DNA of 7,062 nucleotides, from the NCBI GenBank assembly GCA_001824645.1, contig MHYD01000089.1:4594-11655 (forward strand), given 5' to 3'. Positions 1 to 5,636 of this stretch are shown here, piece after piece. Each line of letters starts with the position of its first letter. Position 1 is the stretch's first letter. Below the pieces are notes generated by a model. It searched no databases. It was not told the origin of the DNA and saw only the letters and a program-made list of their open reading frames with translations. Position numbers and translations under genes: made by a program. The DNA comes from Planctomycetes bacterium RBG_13_46_10 (GTDB lineage: Bacteria; Planctomycetota; Phycisphaerae; Sedimentisphaerales; Anaerobacaceae).

Positions 1-32
1 GGCATAACTATTCTGGGGCGGTGACATCTTGA
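1..32 (+). other. possible 3' tail of an upstream gene
   Basis: Two plus-strand frames are open from the window edge and close here. One ends with TGA at 22-24 (GITILGR) and one with TGA at 30-32 (HNYSGAVTS). The second stop overlaps the TTG start of the kinase gene at 29 as TTGA, the arrangement seen in translationally coupled genes. Only 7 to 9 codons are visible, so neither the identity nor the existence of the upstream gene can be established from this window. Confidence 0.25.
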
Positions 33-844
33 ATAGCTGTTTCGATAAAATATGTGGGGGAAACTGCATCTTATATATTCACAGAAATTTTCGCAACGAC
101 ACTTTTGAACAGACCCTGTTGAACGGCGAAAAAGAACTAAGTCAGGATTATCGACTGACGACGGTCCGGTCCTCAAAATTTGCCCGCGTGTATAAACTCA
201 CCGCCCGGTTTGATAACACGAACAAAGATGTTTATTTCAAGCAATATCTTCACCGTTCGGTTTGGGATTTTATCAAGCATTTTGTGCGAGCTAATCGAGC
301 CGAGAGGGCTTTTAAGGCCGCTGAGATGTTGGGCGAAAACGGTTTTGACGTTCCTGCCATTATCGCAATGGGCAAATTCAGGCATGGTCTTTATCATACA
401 ACAAATTTCCTGGTGACTCTTGAGATTGAAAATGCAAAACAGATTCATCAATTTATTTCCGACAGCAAATTGGCGGCCCGAACCAGACGTGAACTAATAC
501 GAGCGTTCGGACAAACTGTAGGCCAAATGCACGCCAAAGGTATTTTTCACGGTGATTTACGACTGGGTAATATATTGGCCAGACAAGAGAAAGACCGCTG
601 GAGGTTTTTCTTTCTCGATAATGAGCGAACAAGAAAATTTCGCCGTTTGCCGGGGCGACTGCGATTAAAAAATCTTGTGCAGGTAAATATGCCTCCGCCT
701 GCATTTGTGAGCAATACAGACCGTATGAGATTCTTTAGGGAATACTTGTCGCAAAACGAAACGGCCAAAACCAATAAGGCAGCCATGATAAAAAAAGTTC
801 TAAAAAAAACTCGCCGACGTTTAGATAAAAAAGAGAAGTTTTAG
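29..844 (+). CDS. lipopolysaccharide kinase (Kdo/WaaP) family protein
   Basis: The 271-residue protein has the reduced protein-kinase fold of the Kdo/WaaP (InaA-like) family, whose members phosphorylate sugars of the lipopolysaccharide core at the inner face of the membrane. Visible motifs are the ATP-binding lysine in YFKQY (Lys71), a candidate helix-C glutamate (Glu93), the catalytic loop HGDLRLGNIL (His174, Asp176, Asn181) and the metal-binding LDNER (Asp197). The last 25 residues are strongly basic and may lie against the membrane. The start is TTG at 29: an in-frame stop lies at 5-7, no in-frame ATG occurs before residue 100, and GGGGCGGTG ends five bases upstream. The residue 9-22 segment (CGGNCILYIHRNFR) looks like the usual family N-terminus, which supports this start. 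The true substrate is unknown. The gene converges on pheS and the two stop codons overlap. Confidence 0.85.
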   Translation: MNSCFDKICGGNCILYIHRNFRNDTFEQTLLNGEKELSQDYRLTTVRSSKFARVYKLTARFDNTNKDVYFKQYLHRSVWDFIKHFVRANRAERAFKAAEMLGENGFDVPAIIAMGKFRHGLYHTTNFLVTLEIENAKQIHQFISDSKLAARTRRELIRAFGQTVGQMHAKGIFHGDLRLGNILARQEKDRWRFFFLDNERTRKFRRLPGRLRLKNLVQVNMPPPAFVSNTDRMRFFREYLSQNETAKTNKAAMIKKVLKKTRRRLDKKEKF

Positions 845-1833
845 AATTGCTTCAGAAATCGCAGGTCATTCTCGAAAAGCAGTCTGATGTCATTAATACC
901 GTATTTTCTCATCGCGAGGCGTTCGACACCAAAGCCGAACGCCCAGCCGGTATATTTTTCGCTGTCTATCCCGACCGCGTCGAAAACATTGGGGTCGACC
1001 ATACCGCAGCCGCCGACTTCCATCCAGTCCTCTTTGCCCTGCTTATTTACCCAAAACACATCGACCTCACCGCTCGGTTCTGTAAATGGGAAAAAGCTCG
1101 GCCGAAGCCGCCATTTAATTTCCGGTCCATAATAGGCGTGAATAAACTGGTCAATGGTGGTTTTCATATCCACCATACTGATATCTTCATCGACGACCAG
1201 CGCTTCGATTTGATGAAACATATACATATGCGTCGCATCGACGGTGTCCGGCCGGTAAACCCGCCCCGGCGCAACTACGCGAATGGGCGGCTTGGTTTGT
1301 TCCATAACACGGATTTGAACCGGTGAAGTATGACTCCGCAACAGAGTGTTACCACCAACGTAGAAAGCATCAAAGGGGTCTCTTGCGGGGTGTTCTGGCC
1401 CGATATTCAATGCGATGAAATTATGCCACTCGTCCTCAACTTCAGGTCCGTAGGCCACGGAGAAACCCATCCGGCCGAATATCTCCAGCAGCTCATTTAT
1501 TGTTTGGGTAATTACATGCGTTTTGCCGATATTGATGGTCGTGCCAGGCAGAGTAACGTCAACCAGCTCTTTAGATTCACCCTGTTGTGATTGCAGCAAG
1601 TTTTTTTTAAGTTGCTCGAATGCTTCGGAGACTTCCTTTTTTACTCTGTTCGCAAGCTGCCCCCCCTCGCGTCTTTGTTCTGCGGGCAGATGCCCCACCT
1701 GGCTGAGCATTTGAGTAATCTGGCCTTTTCGGCCGAGGTATTTTATGCGGAATTCTTCCAACGCTGCTGTATCGGTGATGTTCTTTAGGGCGGTGATCGC
1801 ATCTTTACCGATTTTTTCTAATTGCTCAAGCAT
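841..1833 (-). CDS. pheS: phenylalanine--tRNA ligase alpha subunit
   Basis: This is the catalytic alpha chain of the (alpha-beta)2 phenylalanyl-tRNA synthetase, which charges tRNA-Phe in the cytosol. At 330 residues it has the usual bacterial length. Residues 1-90 form the helical, coiled-coil tRNA-binding arm. The class II catalytic core follows: YGPEVEDEWHNF (128-139), the motif 2 region with APGRVYR (188-194) and MFHQIE (205-210), FFPFTEPSGEVDV (247-259), GGCGMVDPN (274-282) and motif 3 GWAFGFGVERLAM (296-308). It ends with the conserved FENDLRFLKQF. The ATG at 1833 fits the family N-terminus but has only a weak ribosome binding site. A good AAGGAG at 1875-1880 lies 41 bases away. It is the last gene of the thrS cluster. 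The beta-subunit gene pheT, often next to it, is absent here, so it must lie elsewhere for the enzyme to work. Confidence 0.97.
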   Translation of the reverse strand: MLEQLEKIGKDAITALKNITDTAALEEFRIKYLGRKGQITQMLSQVGHLPAEQRREGGQLANRVKKEVSEAFEQLKKNLLQSQQGESKELVDVTLPGTTINIGKTHVITQTINELLEIFGRMGFSVAYGPEVEDEWHNFIALNIGPEHPARDPFDAFYVGGNTLLRSHTSPVQIRVMEQTKPPIRVVAPGRVYRPDTVDATHMYMFHQIEALVVDEDISMVDMKTTIDQFIHAYYGPEIKWRLRPSFFPFTEPSGEVDVFWVNKQGKEDWMEVGGCGMVDPNVFDAVGIDSEKYTGWAFGFGVERLAMRKYGINDIRLLFENDLRFLKQF

Positions 1834-1878
1834 TTTGTCGCAGCTCTTGAATAGAAACTGGTGACTCTGTAATACTCC

Positions 1879-2235
1879 TTATTTAACTGCCGCTTTTACA
1901 GCTTCAACGATAGTGTCAAAACCGGCGGGGTCGGCGATGGCGATTTCACTGAGCATCTTGCGATTCAAAGTGATATTTGCCTTCTTTAAGCCGTTGATGA
2001 ACTGGCTGTACCTGATTCCACGCTGCCGGCACGCAGCACTTAAGCGCGTAATCCACAAACTTCGGAAATCTCTTTTCCGCAGCTTTCTGCCGACACGAGC
2101 GTAGACGCCGGCTCTTGTGACTGCTTCTTTGGCTAAACGATACAGGTGGCCCGGGGCTCCGCGACGGCCTCTTGCCGCCTTGAGGATTCGTTTCTTTGGC
2201 TGGCGACGCGCCGAACCTTTTCTAACTCTTGGCAT
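1879..2235 (-). CDS. rplT: large-subunit ribosomal protein L20 (bL20)
   Basis: The 118 residues equal the length of E. coli L20. It binds 23S rRNA early and is needed for the first steps of 50S assembly. The basic N-terminal extension (residues 1-50, with RVRKGSARR and KGARGRRG-like segments) is followed by the globular part, which carries the hallmark RKRDFRSLWITRL (53-65) and RYSQFINGLKKA (75-86). The ATG at 2235 has AAGGA eight bases upstream. In E. coli L20 also represses translation of rpmI and rplT by binding their mRNA. An inverted repeat overlapping the region just before this start (2236-2289) could serve similar control here, but this is inference. It lies 116 bases after rpmI and 45 bases before pheS. 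Confidence 0.98.
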   Translation of the reverse strand: MPRVRKGSARRQPKKRILKAARGRRGAPGHLYRLAKEAVTRAGVYARVGRKLRKRDFRSLWITRLSAACRQRGIRYSQFINGLKKANITLNRKMLSEIAIADPAGFDTIVEAVKAAVK

Positions 2236-2289
2236 ATCAGCTTTCCTTAAAAAACTTTTGATTTATTTGGCTCACTGGCGGCAGCTGAT
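2236..2289 (-). repeat. inverted repeat flanking the rplT ribosome binding site
   Basis: ATCAGCT (plus strand 2236-2242) and its complement AGCTGAT (2283-2289) are perfect 7-base arms separated by 40 bases. In the minus-strand transcript the downstream arm lies between the rplT Shine-Dalgarno (AAGGA) and its ATG. Pairing would therefore place the translation start inside a stem. This is a possible switch for L20 synthesis, but 7 bp across a 40-base loop can also arise by chance. Confidence 0.3.
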
Positions 2290-2351
2290 TTGTAGGTAGC
2301 CGAGAAGCAAGCCTGTTTAATTGATTATCCGTTTACTCTATTGATTACTTT

Positions 2352-2555
2352 CTATGCTTTTCCTTTAGCGATCTGGATTCTGATTTTAGCAGCTGCCCTA
2401 CCGCTAATAGTTGCCGAACTTCTTATTCGCCTGCGCCGTTTGGCGCTTTTGCCGCTCATAAGATGACCGCCGCCGACGCAACCTCGGGTAATTTTACCGG
2501 TAGCAGTAACTTTGACTCTTTTAACCAAACCCTTATGGGTCTTCTGTTTTGGCAT
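2352..2555 (-). CDS. rpmI: large-subunit ribosomal protein L35 (bL35)
   Basis: This small basic protein of 67 residues (E. coli has 65) belongs to the 50S subunit. It begins MPKQKTHKGLVKR, the standard L35 opening (MPKxKT), with the conserved basic patch SGKSAKRRRRIR (34-45) and the serine-rich SSATIS that follows. The ATG at 2555 has AAGGA nine bases upstream. It lies between infC and rplT as in most bacteria. The 256-base gap after infC is long for this cluster and carries a candidate promoter of its own (2598-2626), so L35, L20 and PheS may be transcribed partly independently of thrS and infC. Confidence 0.97.
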   Translation of the reverse strand: MPKQKTHKGLVKRVKVTATGKITRGCVGGGHLMSGKSAKRRRRIRSSATISGRAAAKIRIQIAKGKA

Positions 2556-2597
2556 TTAATCAATTCCTTTCCGGCTACGGCCTGGCCTAAAGGGGGT

Positions 2598-2626
2598 AGT
2601 TTACAGCATTTATGGTCTGCGGTCAA
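2598..2626 (-). promoter_or_regulatory. candidate internal promoter for rpmI-rplT-pheS
   Basis: On the minus strand TTGACC (2621-2626, five of six bases match the -35 consensus) is followed after 17 bases by TAAACT (2598-2603, four of six match the -10). Transcription would begin near 2591, about 35 bases before rpmI, leaving room for its ribosome binding site. The spacing is ideal and the -10 moderate. The call rests on sequence alone. Confidence 0.42.
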
Positions 2627-2635
2627 TACCACAGA
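2616..2635 (-). repeat. hairpin in the infC-rpmI leader
   Basis: In the minus-strand RNA the arms UCUGUGGU and ACCGCAGA pair over 8 bp with one U-G wobble around an AUUG tetraloop. No U-run follows, so it is not a Rho-independent terminator. It overlaps the -35 box of the candidate rpmI promoter. It could be part of a translational control structure for the ribosomal protein genes, by analogy with the L20 operator found in this gap in E. coli. I could not match it to that operator. Confidence 0.4.
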
Positions 2636-2811
2636 TCGGAAATTCCCGAAAAAAACGAAAAATCAGCCTGCAATTGCCTGGCACATTCCCCCTGTTTACG
2701 CCGATGCCCGCCATTGAGTCAATTATTTACCAATAACCCCATCCATGATTTACCGCAAAAGAGGAACCTCGGCTTCAGGGTCTTCTCCAGCTCTCAATTA
2801 ACAATAATCAG

Positions 2812-3327
2812 TTACTTAGGCACGACCACTAATGCCATACGTTTTCCAGCCATCTTGCCAGACTGTTCGACCTTAGCCGAGTCCTGTAACGATTCGACAA
2901 TCTGCTCCATCATCCTATATCCAAAGTCTTTGTGAAGCATCTGGCGTCCGCGGAATATTATCGTGAACTGAACCTTATGGCCCTTCTGTAAAAATTCACG
3001 GGCATGATTGAGCTTGATATCCAGGTCGTGTTTGTCAGTTTCCGGCCGGAGCCTGATTTCCTTCAGCACTGCCGAATGATGCTGGTGCTTCTTATGCGAC
3101 TCGCGGATCTTGCGCTTCTGCTGATACAGCCATTTGCCGTAATCCATTATCCTGCAGACCGGCGGGTCGCTCGTAGGAGATACTTCTACAAGGTCTAAGT
3201 CAACCTCGCGAGCTTTCGCAAGCGCATCATATGTATTTACAATTCCGACTTGATTATTTGATTCGTCGATTAACCGAACCATGTTAGCCCGAATCCTCCC
3301 GTTTATCCTTAATCCTTGTTTGCTAAT
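2812..3327 (-). CDS. infC: translation initiation factor IF-3 with an ATT start codon
   Basis: IF-3 binds the 30S subunit, keeps 50S off and proofreads the start codon and initiator tRNA. I place the start at ATT, 3325-3327, giving 171 residues, a normal length. The first ATG (3280-3282) is too late: the 15 codons before it are open and read ISKQGLRINGRIRAN (M first if ATT initiates), which continues the conserved RINGEIRA-x-x-VRL N-terminus of the family. TAAGGTGGTG (3332-3341), one mismatch from the ideal Shine-Dalgarno, ends four bases upstream of the ATT. The N-domain has DPPVCRIMDYGK (54-65). After a basic linker the C-domain has KEIRLRPETDKHD (89-101) and FRGRQMLH (125-132). E. coli infC starts with AUU and IF-3 represses its own mRNA by rejecting that codon, so the same autoregulation is likely here. 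It lies 38 bases after thrS. Confidence 0.95.
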   Translation of the reverse strand: MSKQGLRINGRIRANMVRLIDESNNQVGIVNTYDALAKAREVDLDLVEVSPTSDPPVCRIMDYGKWLYQQKRKIRESHKKHQHHSAVLKEIRLRPETDKHDLDIKLNHAREFLQKGHKVQFTIIFRGRQMLHKDFGYRMMEQIVESLQDSAKVEQSGKMAGKRMALVVVPK

Positions 3328-3331
3328 TGTA

Positions 3332-3341
3332 CACCACCTTA
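3332..3341 (-). promoter_or_regulatory. infC ribosome binding site that fixes the ATT start
   Basis: The minus strand reads TAAGGTGGTG, nine of ten bases identical to the ideal TAAGGAGGTG. The GGTGG core is six bases from the ATT at 3327. The only Shine-Dalgarno-like string near the later ATG at 3282 is GGGAGG, which is 12 bases away and lies within the restored reading frame. The strong site probably offsets the weak start codon. Confidence 0.8.
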
Positions 3342-3365
3342 CCTTTCTAAAAATTAATCACTCTA

Positions 3366-5288
3366 TCAATCTTCAAGCGTCAACCCTACCTTTTTTTCGG
3401 CAATTTTGCGATTTGCCATCGCAATAAATTTGTCAACTTCAACTGTTTTAGTTTTTTTATCTCCCCGGATTCTTACATTAACGGTGCCTGACTGCGATTC
3501 TTTAGGCCCGACTACCAACATATAGGGCGGCTTCCTGCTGTGGGCCTTGGCAATCTTAGCGTCTATTTTTTCATCTGATAAATCACAGCCGACTCGCAAT
3601 TGTGCATCCCTTAGCTTCTTCTCAACGATTTTCGCATAATCATTGCTTTTTTCGCTTATAGGCAGAACTACCACCTGCTCTGGTGAAAGCCACAAAGGTA
3701 AATTCCCGCCATAGTGTTCTATGAGAATGCCGATGAAGCGCTCGAAAGAGCCCAAAATCGCCCTATGAATCATAACGGGCGTTTTCTCGGTATTATCCTT
3801 GTCGGTATAAACCAATTCAAATCGCTGCGGCATAGAAAAATCAAGCTGAATCGTGCCGAGCTGCCACGACCTTTTCAGGCAATCTCTTATGTGGAAATCT
3901 ATCTTGGGGCCGTAAAATGCGCCGTCACCTTCGTTGATTTTGTGTTCGATCTCTTTGTGCTTCAGGGCGTCTTTCAAAGCGCTGGTGGAAATATCCCAAA
4001 TTTCATCCGAGCCTATGTGTTTTGCAGGCTTGGTGGACAGCTCGATATGAAAATCCTCGAACCCGAAAGCGCGGTATATTTCAAAAGCAAGCTCAATGAC
4101 GCCTATTATTTCGGGTTTTATCTGTTCGGGGGTGCAGAAAATATGGGCATCGTCCTGCGTGAATTGCCTTACCCTGAAAAGCCCGTGCATAACGCCGCTG
4201 GCCTCGTGTCTGTGCACCAGCCCGAGCTCGGCAACGCGCATCGGAAATTCCCGGTATGAATGCTGCCGGGTTTTATAAACCAGACAGCCGCCCGGACAAT
4301 TCATCGGCTTTATCGCATAGGCAGTATCATCGAACCTGGTGAAATACATATTCTCTTTGTAATTGTCCCAATGGCCGCTCTTATGCCAAAGCTGCTCATT
4401 TAAAATAATAGGTGTTTTGATTTCTTCGTAGCCGTATTTATTGTGAACACCTCGCCAGAACTCCACTATGGCGTTCCAGACAATCATCCCCTTGGGGTGA
4501 ATGAACGCAAAGCCGGGACCTGCCTCGTTGAAACTGAATAAATCCAATTGCTTGCCCAAGACCCGGTGGTCGCGTTTTTTCGCCTCCTCCAGTCTTTGCA
4601 GGTAGGCGTCAAGCTCCTTTTTAGTCGGCCATGCGGTGCCGTAAACCCGCTGAAGCATTTTTTGCGTGGGGTCACCGTGCCAATAAGCGCCGGCTACAGA
4701 CATAATCTTAAAAGCAACGACTTTGCCGGTGCTGGGCAGATGCGGCCCCCTGCACAAATCCTCGAAACCATCGCCGTGCGAATAAAAACTGATAACATCA
4801 CTGTCCGTGCGGTTTATATTGTCGGTTTTATATCTATCGGATGCTAATTTAGTCAAGGCTTCACTACGTGACCTTTCCTTGCGAATAAACGGCTTATCGG
4901 CCTTGGCAATTTCATACATCTTTTTTTCTATTCGTTCAAAATCCGAAGGACTGATTGGCTCATCAAGGTCAATGTCATAATAAAATCCGTCCTCGACGGT
5001 CGGGCCGTAAACCAGCTTTGCCGCCGGCCAAATGCTGCATACAGCTTCAGCCATTATATGGGCACAACTATGCCGCAGTATTTCGAGACCTTCTGCCTCT
5101 GTGAGAGTGATAATTTGAATGGTGGCGTCAGCCGTGATAGGTGTGGATAAATCTGCTAACTGCCCGTTTATTTTCGCCGCTATAGCTGCTCTTGCTAATC
5201 CCGGTCCTATCTTTTCTGCTAATTGTTTTGCTGTTGTTCCGTTAGCAATTTCTAATTTGCTGCCGTCAGGCAGTGTTACTCTCACCAT
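3366..5288 (-). CDS. thrS: threonine--tRNA ligase
   Basis: This class II synthetase charges tRNA-Thr and removes mischarged serine. From ATG 5288 it has 640 residues, the usual length. The order is TGS domain (1-62), the editing domain with HSCAH (73-77) and DLCRGPH (177-183), then the catalytic core and the C-terminal anticodon-binding domain (about 535-640). The zinc ligands are visible as Cys331 in KPMNCP, His382 in DDAHIF and His508 in MIHRAILGS, three positions below the E. coli residues 334, 385 and 511. Motif 2 is the HRHEASGVMHGLFRVRQF stretch. The start is uncertain. MVRVTLPDGS from ATG 5288 matches the family opening, but its TAGGA is only three bases away. A TTG at 5300 would add four residues and has AAAGGA (5309-5314) at eight bases. 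It is first in the cluster behind a strong promoter. Confidence 0.97.
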   Translation of the reverse strand: MVRVTLPDGSKLEIANGTTAKQLAEKIGPGLARAAIAAKINGQLADLSTPITADATIQIITLTEAEGLEILRHSCAHIMAEAVCSIWPAAKLVYGPTVEDGFYYDIDLDEPISPSDFERIEKKMYEIAKADKPFIRKERSRSEALTKLASDRYKTDNINRTDSDVISFYSHGDGFEDLCRGPHLPSTGKVVAFKIMSVAGAYWHGDPTQKMLQRVYGTAWPTKKELDAYLQRLEEAKKRDHRVLGKQLDLFSFNEAGPGFAFIHPKGMIVWNAIVEFWRGVHNKYGYEEIKTPIILNEQLWHKSGHWDNYKENMYFTRFDDTAYAIKPMNCPGGCLVYKTRQHSYREFPMRVAELGLVHRHEASGVMHGLFRVRQFTQDDAHIFCTPEQIKPEIIGVIELAFEIYRAFGFEDFHIELSTKPAKHIGSDEIWDISTSALKDALKHKEIEHKINEGDGAFYGPKIDFHIRDCLKRSWQLGTIQLDFSMPQRFELVYTDKDNTEKTPVMIHRAILGSFERFIGILIEHYGGNLPLWLSPEQVVVLPISEKSNDYAKIVEKKLRDAQLRVGCDLSDEKIDAKIAKAHSRKPPYMLVVGPKESQSGTVNVRIRGDKKTKTVEVDKFIAMANRKIAEKKVGLTLED

Positions 5289-5338
5289 ATATCCTACCAA
5301 TAATATAATCCTTTATAGCAGAAACTGAACCGGCAAAA

Positions 5339-5352
5339 CAGAGTATTCTCTG
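5339..5352. repeat. small inverted repeat at the thrS transcription start
   Basis: CAGAG (5339-5343) and CTCTG (5348-5352) are perfect 5-base arms around TATT. The repeat lies just downstream of the thrS -10 box and spans the predicted transcription start. It could be a repressor site or a small 5' stem, but arms of this size also occur by chance. Confidence 0.25.
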
Positions 5353-5380
5353 AATATAATCGTTTGGCTAAAATTGTCAA
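5353..5380 (-). promoter_or_regulatory. sigma70-type promoter of the thrS cluster
   Basis: The minus strand carries a perfect -35 TTGACA (5375-5380), a 16-base spacer and -10 TATATT (5353-5358, five of six bases match). The predicted transcription start is near 5346, leaving an untranslated leader of about 46 to 58 bases depending on which thrS start is used. That is too short for a T-box element, and I see no threonine-codon leader peptide. Confidence 0.72.
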
Positions 5381-5468
5381 GCTAACTCTCCGGAGCCGAA
5401 GACAAAAGTCCTGATAGACAAGCACAAAAAAAGAAAACGCCGAACAGCATTTACCTCGCAAAATCGTT

Positions 5469-5497
5469 TATAACTGCTGAATTAACATGCAGTTATA
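5469..5497. repeat. 9-bp perfect inverted repeat, candidate operator
   Basis: TATAACTGC (5469-5477) and GCAGTTATA (5489-5497) are exact reverse complements around an 11-base centre. The arms are centred 20 bases apart, about two helical turns, which would suit a dimeric DNA-binding protein. It lies about 58 bases upstream of the plus-strand -35 box and 89 bases upstream of the thrS -35 box. No U-run follows directly on either strand, so a terminator is unlikely. The regulator is unknown. Confidence 0.55.
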
Positions 5498-5554
5498 CAG
5501 CACGAGCCCTCCGAGGCGGTTTGGTTAACATTACTTAATATACGGATTTATCTA

Positions 5555-5583
5555 TTGTTATATGCTGATTTGGTTTATATAAT
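5555..5583 (+). promoter_or_regulatory. sigma70-type promoter of the FHA-ATPase genes
   Basis: TTGTTA (5555-5560, four of six bases match the -35) is followed after exactly 17 bases by a perfect -10 TATAAT (5578-5583). The predicted start near 5590 gives a leader of about 47 bases to the FHA start codon. Confidence 0.68.
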
Positions 5584-5636
5584 ATGGTTTTGGCGAAACT
5601 TAAAACACCGTAAACTATTCTTTTGGAGAAGGCAGT

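Larger units (their letters stand above)
5289..5636. other. divergent intergenic control region
   Basis: This AT-rich stretch of nearly 350 bases separates thrS (minus) from the FHA gene (plus). It holds the two promoters, a long inverted repeat between them and the possible TTG start of thrS. Between about 5381 and 5554 I see no gene-sized reading frame with a ribosome binding site, no tRNA and no convincing terminator apart from that repeat. Confidence 0.7.

Noticed and set aside
2265..2276. GCTCACTGG resembling a 23S rRNA segment, considered as an L20-binding mimic
   Set aside because: The match is on the plus strand, antisense to the rpmI-rplT transcript, so it cannot act as an RNA mimic there.
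2646..2685. U-rich tracts after GCAATTGC in the infC-rpmI gap as a Rho-independent terminator
   Set aside because: The sequence before the U-runs forms only 3 to 4 bp stems, too weak for a terminator.
2611..2715. A 34-codon minus-strand frame starting MAGIGVNRGNV in the infC-rpmI gap
   Set aside because: It has no ribosome binding site, an unconvincing composition and no recognisable family. A short MCQAIAG frame in the same stretch has GGGGGA touching its ATG, too close to act.
2697..2720. TTGACT on the minus strand in the infC-rpmI gap as another -35 box, near a GACTCAAT-type dyad
   Set aside because: No acceptable -10 follows at 16 to 18 bases (best three of six). The nearby TTGACC/TAAACT pair is better.
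2761..2770. GAGG-AA-CCTC with following U-run on the minus strand as a terminator after infC
   Set aside because: Four base pairs closing a two-base loop is not a workable hairpin, and only four U residues follow.
3714..4259. 181-codon plus-strand frame opposite thrS
   Set aside because: It lies wholly inside a clearly conserved synthetase gene, and its translation resembles no family. It is a shadow of thrS codon use. The same holds for the other long frames opposite pheS and infC.
5500..5524. GCCCTCCGAGGC as a terminator or operator
   Set aside because: Only 3 to 4 bp of alternative pairings and no T-run of useful length.
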